Of a DNA stretch of 23,740 bases, positions 7,022-14,721 are shown in pieces. The stretch spans positions 1-23,740 of the forward strand of contig CANIZU010000009.1 in the NCBI GenBank assembly GCA_947472115.1, written 5' to 3'. The position numbers and the translations under genes were made by a program. Within the stretch, counting starts at the first letter, position 1; each line of letters starts with the position of its first letter. The notes under the pieces are model-generated. The model searched no databases. It saw only the letters and a list, made by a program, of their open reading frames with translations, and was not told the origin of the DNA. The stretch comes from Flavobacteriales bacterium (GTDB lineage: Bacteria; Bacteroidota; Bacteroidia; NS11-12g; UBA955).

Positions 7022-8478
7022 ATTCCAGTTCTGGGTTTTGTGAATTTTGCGATGCAGGCTAAGATAGAAGTTGCTTTCTTCAGCTCTGGTGCAAAGGTAA
7101 ACAATTGAATGTGTTCATTGGCATTGATTTCGAGTGCCTTTTCAAGAATAATAAGGGCTGCCGATGCTTGTCCGCTCAAATAACACAAGGCGGCAAGTCG
7201 ATAAAATAGTCCGCTGTGCTTTGGATTATTTAATAAACCGGTTTCGATGATATCCAATGCTTTGTCGGTGTTTCCAGTTTCGTAAAGAGAAGTACTAAAG
7301 TCTAACCAAACTTCAGGATTGCTTGCGTGTTCAATGGTGAGAGACTCGTATAGTGGCTCCCATTTTTCAGGCAAATTGGCGCCGAAATAGGCCGAGGCCA
7401 GCACCATGCCATAATCGCATTCAAAATGATCCAAATCGTACGCTCGTTCCAAATATGGGATGGCGGCGACATAATTTTCGTCGTAGTGCCAAGTGAGGCC
7501 CATCGAATACCAGCATTCGGCATCTTGAGGCTGATTTTTTAGGATTTCTTTGTAGATAGAGCGACAAGTTTTGATATCGCCTTGTTCGTAATGACTCCAA
7601 GCCAAGAGGCCTTCTACTTCGATGAAGGTTTTCTTTGGGAAGCGAGTTTGTAGTTCGTTGTATTGGATGATAAACTTATCGTAATGACCTAGTTCGTAGG
7701 TGCATTCTAGAAAAGTTACCCAAGCATCGGCGAAATTTTCATTGATTGTTATGGCAAAATCTAAGGCTTTCAGCGCTTGTTCGTGGTCGCCCTGTGCCAT
7801 ATATCCTGAACCCAAAACGTACCACGCTTCAGCTGAGTATGGATCTTTGTCGATGATCCGTTGAATCATTGGAATCAGCGCATCAACCAACCCACCTTCT
7901 TCTGCCTTTTCGATGTATTTTTCGAGGATTACACTTACTTCAGCACCTGTATCGAGGGCTTTTTCGAGTACGGGCATCGCCAATTCGAACTGACCGTGGA
8001 AAAGAGAAATCTCTAAAAAGTCTTCTAGCATCGCCTCTTCATCGCCTACATTTTGAAGAACGGATGTCAAATCTTCCAGCGCTTTTTTCTTATTGCCTTG
8101 AATGCTTAGAATAAGGGCTTGCATGAAACCTAGAGCCGGCTCAAAGGGGGTGTATTGAAGGGCTTGGGTGATTGCTGCCCGGGCTTTTGCATATTTCTGA
8201 TCTCTCACCAACCATTCTACCAAGTGGAGGGTGAAGATTGACATGTAGGGGAATTGATTGATGGCAGTTTCAAGGATGACCTTGATGTAAGTATCGGCGC
8301 GGTATTGACCTGTTTGCGCCGGAAACTGACTTGCGTAATAGCGATATAATTCCAACCATTCTCTGGCAGAAAAATTTGAACGTTGCTTGCTTTCAAAGTC
8401 GCGTACCAAGGCATCTACATCGCCTTGAAATACATCTTCTTCGTCTTCGTCGTCCCAGTCTGATGAAAAGAAACTCAT
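7018..8478 (-). CDS. Tetratricopeptide-repeat protein
   Basis: 486 residues, soluble, with no signal peptide. The N-terminus is very acidic (DWDDEDEEDVF). From about residue 50 onward it consists of helical pairs with TPR signatures, clearest at AEAWYVLGSGYMAQGDHEQA, at a WYSMGLTWHYDENYVAAIPY unit, and at a unit reading NTDKALDIIETGLLNNPKHS. No enzymatic domain is visible, so it is probably a cytoplasmic scaffold or adaptor. Its gene overlaps the phosphosulfolactate synthase start by 4 nt (ATGA), so the two are made from one mRNA; whether the proteins interact is unknown. The ATG at 8478 is 5 nt downstream of a perfect TAATTTTG element, so this may be a leaderless transcript. Confidence 0.9.
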   Translation of the reverse strand: MSFFSSDWDDEDEEDVFQGDVDALVRDFESKQRSNFSAREWLELYRYYASQFPAQTGQYRADTYIKVILETAINQFPYMSIFTLHLVEWLVRDQKYAKARAAITQALQYTPFEPALGFMQALILSIQGNKKKALEDLTSVLQNVGDEEAMLEDFLEISLFHGQFELAMPVLEKALDTGAEVSVILEKYIEKAEEGGLVDALIPMIQRIIDKDPYSAEAWYVLGSGYMAQGDHEQALKALDFAITINENFADAWVTFLECTYELGHYDKFIIQYNELQTRFPKKTFIEVEGLLAWSHYEQGDIKTCRSIYKEILKNQPQDAECWYSMGLTWHYDENYVAAIPYLERAYDLDHFECDYGMVLASAYFGANLPEKWEPLYESLTIEHASNPEVWLDFSTSLYETGNTDKALDIIETGLLNNPKHSGLFYRLAALCYLSGQASAALIILEKALEINANEHIQLFTFAPELKKATSILACIAKFTKPRTGI

Positions 8479-8642
8479 TGAGTCAAAATTACAACGCCAA
8501 TGCGGGCGGAGGCGCAGTTTTGAGGGGTTCTATTCCCCAACTTTTACACATACTTTTTGGTATGGCTTGGGGAGGTCTATTTTTATTGGGATTTATTGAT
8601 TCGGGAATTGTAAACTTGCAGTTAGGAATCAGCGCAAGTTGA
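8463..8642 (+). CDS. Doubtful small membrane ORF, 59 residues
   Basis: An open frame from the ATG at 8463 to TGA at 8642. Its first codons overlap the 5' end of the TPR gene on the other strand. The encoded peptide has a hydrophilic N-terminus and a likely membrane helix around LLHILFGMAWGGLFLLGFI, then a short tail. It would lie just before the LysE gene on the same strand and would explain most of the 194-nt gap here. Against it: no recognised family, no clear promoter of its own, and a possible promoter for the LysE gene inside it. It could be a decayed or real small protein, or chance. Confidence 0.25.
   Translation: MKRNSLSQNYNANAGGGAVLRGSIPQLLHILFGMAWGGLFLLGFIDSGIVNLQLGISAS
8484..8491 (-). 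promoter_or_regulatory. -7 element TAATTTTG before the TPR/phosphosulfolactate synthase operon
   Basis: A perfect TAnnTTTG on the minus strand, 5 nt upstream of the TPR-gene ATG. Transcription would begin at or within a base or two of the start codon. No good -33 TTG is visible. Confidence 0.5.
8586..8618 (+). promoter_or_regulatory. Possible promoter for the LysE-type gene
   Basis: TTG at 8586-8588 and TAAACTTG at 8611-8618 (one mismatch to TAnnTTTG), with 22 nt between. This would give a leader of about 50 nt before the ATG at 8673. It is weaker than the other promoters listed. Confidence 0.3.
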
Positions 8643-8672
8643 TTTAATCATCAAAAACTCCTTGAAATCAAC

Positions 8673-9302
8673 ATGAATACACCCCTTTTTTACGGACTTG
8701 TAACGGGATTTGTGATGAGTGTTTCGCTTGGTGCCATCTTTTTTCTGCTTGTTCAAGCGGGTTTGGTAGGTGGTGTTAAGAAAGGTTTGCCCTTGGCTTT
8801 GGGTGTGATAACGGGTGATTTTTTGTACATTTTGTTGGCGTTGCATTTTTCAGAATACATCACGCAGCAATTAAATGAATACAGGGTTTGGATTTCTTTG
8901 GTGGGCTCGTTGGTCTTCTTTGGTTTGGCCATTCAACACTTTTTACATCATCAACGGTCAAAGAAAGATGGTGGCTTTGAACTGCGCATCAATCAAATGC
9001 AGGACAAGCAACTTTTTATCAAAGCATTGACCATCAATTTATTAAATCCCGTAAATATTGTCTGGTGGTTGGGTTTGTTCAGTTTGCCTCCAGGATCGGG
9101 TTTTGATTACAATGGTAAATGGGTGTTTGGTCTGGCCGCCTTATCCACCGTATTTCTGACGGAGCTGGGGGTTTCTTGGGGCGCTAGCAAAATCAAGCAT
9201 TATCTAACCGACGAGCGAATTCGTCATTTAGACTTGGTCTTGGGATTGCTGTTTTCGGGCATGGGAATTTACTTGCTGACCTTCTTGAAGGATTTGGTGT
9301 AA
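8673..9302 (+). CDS. LysE/RhtB-family amino-acid exporter-like membrane protein
   Basis: 209 residues, the normal length of this family. There are about six hydrophobic segments. The N-terminal block FVMSVSLGAIFFLLVQAGL corresponds to the conserved first helix of LysE proteins, and the central NLLNPVNIVWWLGLF, with its Asn-Pro, is the other family signature. Members export amino acids or related small molecules across the inner membrane by proton antiport. The substrate cannot be inferred, since no regulator or biosynthetic gene is adjacent. Its TAA (9300-9302) directly abuts the stop codon of the convergent methylmalonyl-CoA epimerase gene, leaving no room for an intergenic terminator. Confidence 0.88.
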   Translation: MNTPLFYGLVTGFVMSVSLGAIFFLLVQAGLVGGVKKGLPLALGVITGDFLYILLALHFSEYITQQLNEYRVWISLVGSLVFFGLAIQHFLHHQRSKKDGGFELRINQMQDKQLFIKALTINLLNPVNIVWWLGLFSLPPGSGFDYNGKWVFGLAALSTVFLTELGVSWGASKIKHYLTDERIRHLDLVLGLLFSGMGIYLLTFLKDLV

Positions 9303-9725
9303 TTAACCTACCGCGATTTCGCTTTTATCTTGACAAAATTCTGTGAGTACGCCGCCGGTTGATTTGGGGTGCAGGAAAGCGATTTGTTTATTGTCGGCTC
9401 CGTCTTTGGACTCTACATGAATTAGTTTGAAGCCTTCATTTGATTTTTCTTCCAACGATGTTTTTATATCGTCTACTTCAAATGCGAGGTGGTGTAAGCC
9501 TTCTCCCCGTTTTTCGATGAAATTTGCAATCGTACTTTGGGGGTTTGATGCGGCTAGAAGCTCGATTTTTACATCGCCAACTTGAAAAAACGATGTGATG
9601 ACGTGCTCACTTTCAACGGATTCGCGTTTGTAAGGTTTGCAGCCTAGAAGCTTGGTAAATAGCGCTTCCGCTGCATCTAAATCAGCTACTGCGATGCCAA
9701 TATGTTCAAGTTTTTTCACACTCAT
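9303..9725 (-). CDS. mce: Methylmalonyl-CoA epimerase
   Basis: 140 residues from the ATG at 9725. The frame continues 18 codons further upstream, but the family starts with (M)xxKKLEHIGIAV, so I prefer the internal Met. This is a vicinal-oxygen-chelate (glyoxalase/bleomycin) fold protein. Metal ligands expected for the family are visible at His8 (EHIGIAV), His79 (GLHHLAFEV) and Glu129 (GGVLTEF). It interconverts the 2R and 2S forms of methylmalonyl-CoA between the mutase and propionyl-CoA carboxylase or methylmalonyl-CoA decarboxylase, part of propionate and succinate metabolism common in Bacteroidetes. The partner mutase genes are not in this window. A general VOC-family dioxygenase or lyase is the alternative, but the length and motifs favour the epimerase. 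Confidence 0.88.
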   Translation of the reverse strand: MSVKKLEHIGIAVADLDAAEALFTKLLGCKPYKRESVESEHVITSFFQVGDVKIELLAASNPQSTIANFIEKRGEGLHHLAFEVDDIKTSLEEKSNEGFKLIHVESKDGADNKQIAFLHPKSTGGVLTEFCQDKSEIAVG

Positions 9726-9792
9726 ATCACATACAAAGAACATTGTTTTGTGATAAACTAAAAATAAGAAAACAAACATTCTTCGAATGCGT

Positions 9793-9800
9793 TAATTTTG
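9793..9800 (+). promoter_or_regulatory. -7 element TAATTTTG before iscS
   Basis: An exact TAnnTTTG, 34 nt upstream of the iscS ATG, implying a leader of roughly 30 nt. No recognisable IscR or Fur site was identified nearby, and no -33 TTG was found. Confidence 0.5.
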
Positions 9801-9834
9801 CAGTTTAGAAAGTATCTAAATAACTATTCATATC

Positions 9835-11049
9835 ATGTTAAAATTGCCAATATACCTCGACAACAATGCAACCACACAGATGGATCCCCGTGTGTTTGAA
9901 GCCATGAAACCTTATTTTTTGGAAATTTACGGGAACGCCGCCAGCAAGAGTCATCCCTTTGGATGGGCTGCTGAGGAAGCCGTAGATTATGCCCGTGGTC
10001 AGGTTGCTTCTTTGATTGGAGCGAGCGAAAAGGAAATCATCTTCACCAGTGGAGCCACAGAGAGTAATAACTTGGCCATCAAGGGTGTTTTTGAAATGTA
10101 CGCCAGCAAGGGCAATCATATCATTACGCTTTCAACAGAGCATAAGGCGGTTTTAGATGCTTGCAAGCATTTGGAAAAACTTGGCGCAGAGGTTACCTAT
10201 TTGTCGGTTGGTTACGATGGAATGATCGATCCAGCTGTCATTGAGGCTGCCATCAAACCGAATACTATTTTGGTGACCGTTATGTACGGCAACAACGAGT
10301 TGGGTGTGGTGCAGAAGATTACTGAGATTGGTGCAATTTGCAAAAAGCATGGCGTTTTGTTTCATAGTGATGCAACCCAAGCGGTAGGCAAAATACCGGT
10401 TGATGTATTGGCTGATCACATTGATTTGATGAGTTTTACAGCGCACAAAATGTACGGTCCAAAAGGCGTTGGTGCTTTATATGTTCGTCGTAAAAATCCA
10501 CGTGTAAAAGTGACCGCCCAAATGGATGGTGGTGGCCACGAAAGAGGTATGCGTAGTGGAACTTTGAACGTAACTGGCATCGTAGGATTTGGAAAAGCTT
10601 GCGAAATCGCGAAGACGGATATGGCTGAAGAAAGCACTCGTTTGAGTGGAATGAGGGATCGTTTGGAGCGCGAATTGTTGACGTTAGAAGAGAGTTATTT
10701 GAATGGTAACAAGGAATACAGACTTCCGCATACTACCAATATCAGTTTTAAATATGTAGAAGGTGAAGGTTTGATGATGGGCGTGAAGGACGTTGCGGTT
10801 TCTAGTGGATCTGCGTGTACATCGGCATCGTTGGAGCCTAGTTATGTATTGAAGAGTTTGGGTCTAGACGATGAATTGGCGCACAGTTCATTGCGTTTTG
10901 GTTTGGGTCGTTTCACTACCGAAGCCGAAATCGACTATACGATTAATTTGGTGAAGGAAGCGGTAACCAAATTGCGTGAGATGAGCCCATTGTGGGAGAT
11001 GTTTAAGGAAGGCATTGATTTAAAATCTATTCAGTGGAGCGAACATTGA
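9835..11049 (+). CDS. iscS: Cysteine desulfurase IscS
   Basis: 404 residues, matching IscS. It takes sulfur from cysteine using pyridoxal phosphate and passes it to IscU and other acceptors. Visible features are the start YLDNNATT, the cofactor-stacking His104 in STEHKAVLD, the PLP lysine Lys205 in SFTAHKMYGPKG, and the persulfide-carrying Cys328 in SSGSACTSASLEPSYVL. That mobile-loop sequence is of the IscS/NifS class rather than SufS. The C-terminus (SPLWEMFKEGIDLKSIQW) matches the conserved IscS tail involved in IscU contact. It is first in an isc cluster on this strand; iscU follows after 48 nt with its own promoter element. No iscR, hscA, hscB or fdx is present here. Confidence 0.97.
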   Translation: MLKLPIYLDNNATTQMDPRVFEAMKPYFLEIYGNAASKSHPFGWAAEEAVDYARGQVASLIGASEKEIIFTSGATESNNLAIKGVFEMYASKGNHIITLSTEHKAVLDACKHLEKLGAEVTYLSVGYDGMIDPAVIEAAIKPNTILVTVMYGNNELGVVQKITEIGAICKKHGVLFHSDATQAVGKIPVDVLADHIDLMSFTAHKMYGPKGVGALYVRRKNPRVKVTAQMDGGGHERGMRSGTLNVTGIVGFGKACEIAKTDMAEESTRLSGMRDRLERELLTLEESYLNGNKEYRLPHTTNISFKYVEGEGLMMGVKDVAVSSGSACTSASLEPSYVLKSLGLDDELAHSSLRFGLGRFTTEAEIDYTINLVKEAVTKLREMSPLWEMFKEGIDLKSIQWSEH

Positions 11050-11052
11050 TTG

Positions 11053-11084
11053 TTTGTTTAGAATCACACCAAATTGTAAATTTG
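11053..11084 (+). promoter_or_regulatory. Bacteroidetes promoter before iscU (TTTG-N20-TAAATTTG)
   Basis: TTTG at 11053-11056 and TAAATTTG at 11077-11084 are separated by 20 nt, the expected spacing of a Bacteroidetes -33/-7 pair. It is followed by an A-rich leader and the iscU ATG at 11098. This is the best-formed promoter in the window. It suggests that iscU, iscA and the S4 gene can be transcribed separately from iscS. Confidence 0.65.
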
Positions 11085-11097
11085 TAAAAGAAAAAAT

Positions 11098-11514
11098 ATG
11101 GCATACTCAGATAAAGTAATCGATCATTACACCAACCCAAGAAACATTGGTACTTTGGATAAATCAAAAACCAACGTAGGTACAGGTTTGGTAGGTGCTC
11201 CAGAATGTGGAGACGTGATGCGTTTGCAAATTGAAGTCGATGAGACAACGGGTATCATTCAAGACGCTAAATTCAAGACGTTTGGCTGTGGTTCTGCCAT
11301 CGCTTCTTCGTCGTTGGCTACCGAATGGTTAAAGGGTAAGTCGATCGACGATGCATTGAACATCGATAACATGGAAATTGTGGAAGAGTTGGCATTGCCA
11401 CCGGTAAAAATTCACTGTTCTGTGTTGGCTGAGGATGCGATTCGTTCTGCGATCAATGATTATCGTGGAAAGAATGGATTGGAGCCAATTGAAAGTACAA
11501 AAGTTCACCACTAA
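11098..11514 (+). CDS. iscU: Fe-S cluster scaffold protein IscU
   Basis: 138 residues. It starts with MAYSDKVIDHYTNPRN, the typical IscU N-terminus. The three cluster-ligand cysteines are present at 37 (GAPECGDVM), 64 (KTFGCGSAI) and 107 (IHCSVLAEDA), together with Asp39, which modulates cluster release. The LPPVK motif at 100-104, the docking site for the HscA chaperone, is intact even though hscA and hscB are not in this cluster. It assembles nascent [2Fe-2S] clusters with sulfur from IscS. A short His-His tail ends the protein. iscA begins 8 nt after its stop. Confidence 0.97.
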   Translation: MAYSDKVIDHYTNPRNIGTLDKSKTNVGTGLVGAPECGDVMRLQIEVDETTGIIQDAKFKTFGCGSAIASSSLATEWLKGKSIDDALNIDNMEIVEELALPPVKIHCSVLAEDAIRSAINDYRGKNGLEPIESTKVHH

Positions 11515-11522
11515 ACTAGAAT

Positions 11523-11870
11523 ATGATTGCCCAGGGAAATGAAATCAGCATTACGGACAAGGCCTTAACAAAGGCTTATGATTTGATGCGTGAGTCAAAC
11601 ATTTTGGGCGCGGATTATTTTTTGCGCGTTGGCGTAAAAGGTGGCGGTTGTTCTGGGCTTACTTATGAGTTGGATTTCGACAATGAGAGTAAGCCTGGCG
11701 ACATGAAGTTTGGGGATGAACGGTTGACGATCGTTTGTGATATGAAGAGTTTCCTATACTTGTGTGGGACAGAATTAGACTTCACAGACGGATTGAACGG
11801 GAAGGGATTTAATTTTATCAATCCCAATGCTTCTCGTACTTGTGGTTGTGGCGAGAGTTTCTCCATCTAA
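11523..11870 (+). CDS. iscA: A-type Fe-S carrier protein (IscA/ErpA family)
   Basis: 115 residues. The family cysteines are all present: Cys43 in VKGGGCSGLTYEL, and Cys107 and Cys109 in SRTCGCGESFSI. A-type carriers take clusters from the IscU scaffold to apoproteins, or hold iron. I use the symbol iscA from the operon context; ErpA or SufA cannot be excluded from sequence alone. The start ATG is 8 nt after the iscU stop, and the stop codon TAA shares its last base with the ATG of the S4-domain gene (TAATG). Expression is therefore tightly linked in both directions. Confidence 0.92.
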   Translation: MIAQGNEISITDKALTKAYDLMRESNILGADYFLRVGVKGGGCSGLTYELDFDNESKPGDMKFGDERLTIVCDMKSFLYLCGTELDFTDGLNGKGFNFINPNASRTCGCGESFSI

Positions 11871-12082
11871 TGGAAACCATTTCAATTCATACACCTTATA
11901 TCCAGCTAAATCAGGCACTTAAACTCTTGGGTTGGGTGGAAAGCGGAGCCATGGCAAATGAAACGATCTCAGAGGGATTGGTTGTAGTAGACGGCGTTCA
12001 AGAGTTTCGCAAACGCAACAAATTATACCCCGGTGCGGTGATTGAATTTGAAGGTCAGAAAGCAACGGTAGTTGCTGAATAA
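11870..12082 (+). CDS. Small S4-domain RNA-binding protein (YbcJ/YaaA-like)
   Basis: 70 residues, made almost entirely of one S4 RNA-binding domain. It reads IQLNQALKLLGWVESGAMAN, then the characteristic second half with VVVDGVQEFRKRNKLYPG and a final VIEFEGQ strand. The start is the ATG at 11870, which overlaps the iscA stop by one base (TAATG), a clear sign of translational coupling. The frame extends upstream inside iscA but has no family sequence there. Members such as E. coli YbcJ bind RNA, but their target is poorly known. Coupling to Fe-S assembly genes may reflect co-regulation only. It ends 7 nt before the stop of leuS on the opposite strand. Confidence 0.85.
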   Translation: METISIHTPYIQLNQALKLLGWVESGAMANETISEGLVVVDGVQEFRKRNKLYPGAVIEFEGQKATVVAE

Positions 12083-12089
12083 TTTTTAA

Positions 12090-14663
12090 TTAAACCACTA
12101 CGTTTACTATTCTGCCTTTGACGAGGATGAATTTCTTGAGGGGTTTGCCTTCCATCCATTTGATTACCATTTCATGGTTCAGTACGGCTTGTTTGATTTC
12201 GTCTTCTGATGCGGTAAGTTCAAATTCCATTTGTGCCCGGGTTTTACCGTTGATGCTAATGGGGTAATTGAAAGAATTTTCAACCAGAAACGACGCATTG
12301 TATTGTGGCCAATTTGCAATGTGTATGCTCTCTTTGTTGCCCAACTGATGCCATAATTCTTCAGCAATGTGGGGTGCAAACGGAGCCAAAAGTATCAAGA
12401 GGGGTTCTAGAATCTCACGTTTTCTGCACTTTAACGTACCGAGTTCATTGGTTGCTACCATGAAAGCAGAAACTGAAGTGTTGAAACTCATGCTTTCGAT
12501 GTCTTCTGTCACTTTCTTGATGGTTTTGTGCAGTATTTTTAATTCCTCATTCGATGCTTTTTCGGTAGATACCGCCCAGTTTTCGCCATCGTAAAATAGA
12601 CGCCAGAATTTGCCGAAGAATCGACTTACTCCCTCAATTCCGTTGGTGTTCCAAGGCTTTGAATCGGTAAGTGGACCCAAAAACATTTCGTACATTCTAA
12701 GGGTATCGGCACCGTATTGCGCGCAGACATCGTCGGGGTTTACTACATTGCCCCAACGCTTGCTCATTTTCTGTCCGTCCTCTCCCATAATCATCCCCTG
12801 GTTCACCAATCTTTTGAAGGGTTCGTCCCAAGAAATGTAGCCGAGATCAAAGAGGAATTTTGTCCAGAAACGACTGTAGAGTAGGTGTCCCGTTGCATGT
12901 TCAGAACCACCCACATACAAATCAACTTGTTGCCAGTATTGGAGCGCCTCTTTTGATGCAAATACTTCCGAATTGTTTGGGTCGGTGTAACGAAGGAAAT
13001 ACCAACTACTACCTGCCCAACCCGGCATTGTATCTGTTTCGCGTTTGCCTTGAGCGGTGTTTACCCAATCAGAAACGGCCGACAGTGGACTTTCACCATT
13101 GCCAGAGGGTTTATAACTTTCAACTTGGGGTAATTCCACGGGAAGTTGATTTTCGAGCTGCGGAATCCCCTGGCTATCGTAAGTAATTGGGAAGGGTTCT
13201 CCCCAATAGCGCTGTCGTCCAAAACCAGCCTCGCGAAGTTTGTAATTCACTTTGGCCTGACCCCAACCGGCTTTTTCTACTTTGGTGATAGCGGCTTGAA
13301 TGGCTTCTTTCACTGTTAATCCGTCTAAAAATCCCGAGTTAAAGCAGATACCGTCTTTTGCGCTGAAAGATTCGGTGAGGGGCAATTCAAGTTCAGTATT
13401 CGCGGGTTTTATAACGGGTATGATGGACAGGTTAAAGGCTTTTGCGAAAGCAAAATCTCTATCGTCGTGTGCGGGAACGGCCATGATAACGCCGGTGCCA
13501 TAATTTGCCAAAACGTAATCGCTCACCCAAATTGGGATAGGCTCACCGGTAAATGGATTGATGGCTTCCAAACCTGTGAATACGCCTGTTTTTGTGGTAT
13601 CGGCCATACGATCAATTTCACTGCGATTTTTTGCTTTGTTGGCATATTCTTGAACTGCGGGCCACAGTGCATCGCTGCAATATTCTTTTAGGTTTTCCAG
13701 TTCTGGGGCTACCACCATAAAGGTTGCACCAAAGATGGTGTCGGGGCGAGTGGTAAATACTTTGAGTGTTTTGAGGGTGCCACGAACAACGAAATCAATT
13801 TCTGCACCTTGACTTCTGCCGATCCAGTTTTTTTGAATTTCTTTGATGGCATCGCTCCATTGAATACGTTCGAGCCCTTCTATAAGTCGATCTGCATAGG
13901 CAGTAATCCGCAAGCTCCACTGCTTCATTTTTTTTCGAATCACGGGGTAGCCACCGCGTTCACTGAGACCATTGATTACCTCTTCATTTGCTAGAACGGT
14001 TCCCATCGCTTCGCACCAATTCACTGTGGTTTCGTCGATGAAAGCCAATCGAAATTGATTCAGGATATTGTGTTTCTGCACGGGCGAAAATCCTTGCCAA
14101 TCTTGGGCGGAGAATTCTGTTATTTTGCCACCGTGTGCGTTGTGGTCTGCGGATCCGTTGGCGGAAAAATGTGCTTCGAGCGTAGAAAGGGGTTCTGCTT
14201 TTTGTGCAGATTTATTGTACCAATGATTAAAGAAAAGTGCAAAAATCCTCTGTGTGAATTGGTAATAATTTGGGTCGCATGTTTTTACTTGCCGATCCCA
14301 ATCGTATGAAAAGCCCATGATATTGAGCTGTTCACGAAATCGTTTAATATTTTGTTCAGTTGTTACCGATGGATGCTGGCCAGTTTGGATGGCGTATTGT
14401 TCGGCTGGCAAACCAAATGCGTCGTAGCCCATGGGATGCAACACATTAAAACCGTTTAATCTTTTGTATCTGGAAACGATATCACTGGCGATGTAACCGA
14501 GGGGGTGACCCACGTGCAACCCACTTCCTGAAGGGTAAGGAAACATGTCGAGCGCATAGTATTTAGGCTTGCTGGGATCAATTTGTACGGAGTACAATTT
14601 ACTGTTTTCCCATGCGGCTTGCCATTTTTTTTCGATTTCTGTGAAGGAGTATTGAGCTGACAT
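12090..14663 (-). CDS. leuS: Leucyl-tRNA synthetase
   Basis: 857 residues, close to E. coli LeuRS (860). It charges tRNA-Leu in the cytoplasm. The HIGH signature appears in PYPSGSGLHVGHPLGY (HVGH at 50-53). A Bacteroidetes-type insertion follows at about 155-215. The CP1 editing domain has TTRPDT (304-309) and AHDDRD (398-403), the motif that hydrolyses mischarged tRNA. The class I KMSKS loop is KMSKR at 632-636, followed by the anticodon-binding helical bundle and a C-terminal domain ending GRIVNVVV. Many Bacteroidetes LeuRS that I recall are longer because of an insertion just before the KMSKS loop, which this one seems to lack. It starts divergently from obg; a weak TATTTTCG element lies 14 nt upstream. 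It is complete. Confidence 0.97.
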   Translation of the reverse strand: MSAQYSFTEIEKKWQAAWENSKLYSVQIDPSKPKYYALDMFPYPSGSGLHVGHPLGYIASDIVSRYKRLNGFNVLHPMGYDAFGLPAEQYAIQTGQHPSVTTEQNIKRFREQLNIMGFSYDWDRQVKTCDPNYYQFTQRIFALFFNHWYNKSAQKAEPLSTLEAHFSANGSADHNAHGGKITEFSAQDWQGFSPVQKHNILNQFRLAFIDETTVNWCEAMGTVLANEEVINGLSERGGYPVIRKKMKQWSLRITAYADRLIEGLERIQWSDAIKEIQKNWIGRSQGAEIDFVVRGTLKTLKVFTTRPDTIFGATFMVVAPELENLKEYCSDALWPAVQEYANKAKNRSEIDRMADTTKTGVFTGLEAINPFTGEPIPIWVSDYVLANYGTGVIMAVPAHDDRDFAFAKAFNLSIIPVIKPANTELELPLTESFSAKDGICFNSGFLDGLTVKEAIQAAITKVEKAGWGQAKVNYKLREAGFGRQRYWGEPFPITYDSQGIPQLENQLPVELPQVESYKPSGNGESPLSAVSDWVNTAQGKRETDTMPGWAGSSWYFLRYTDPNNSEVFASKEALQYWQQVDLYVGGSEHATGHLLYSRFWTKFLFDLGYISWDEPFKRLVNQGMIMGEDGQKMSKRWGNVVNPDDVCAQYGADTLRMYEMFLGPLTDSKPWNTNGIEGVSRFFGKFWRLFYDGENWAVSTEKASNEELKILHKTIKKVTEDIESMSFNTSVSAFMVATNELGTLKCRKREILEPLLILLAPFAPHIAEELWHQLGNKESIHIANWPQYNASFLVENSFNYPISINGKTRAQMEFELTASEDEIKQAVLNHEMVIKWMEGKPLKKFILVKGRIVNVVV

Positions 14664-14707
14664 AAAGGTTGCGGGTGCGAAAATACAATAGATGGAGGTT
14701 TTTTAAC

Positions 14708-14715
14708 GACCTTTG
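14708..14715 (+). promoter_or_regulatory. Weak -7-like element GACCTTTG before obg
   Basis: One mismatch to TAnnTTTG, 6 nt upstream of the obg ATG. It lies in the 58-nt divergent spacer between leuS and obg. With this spacing, transcription would begin almost at the start codon. Confidence 0.3.
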
Positions 14716-14721
14716 CGGTTC

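Noticed and set aside
9726..9779. A longer, hydrophobic N-terminus of the epimerase
   Set aside because: The 18 extra residues look like a weak signal sequence, but methylmalonyl-CoA epimerase is cytoplasmic and the family starts at the later Met.
13809..14309. Plus-strand open frames inside leuS
   Set aside because: Antisense shadows of a highly conserved gene, with no domain or initiation signal.
14713..14721. TTG at 14713 as the obg start
   Set aside because: It would overlap the -7-like element, and MADSNFIDYVK is the conserved N-terminus.
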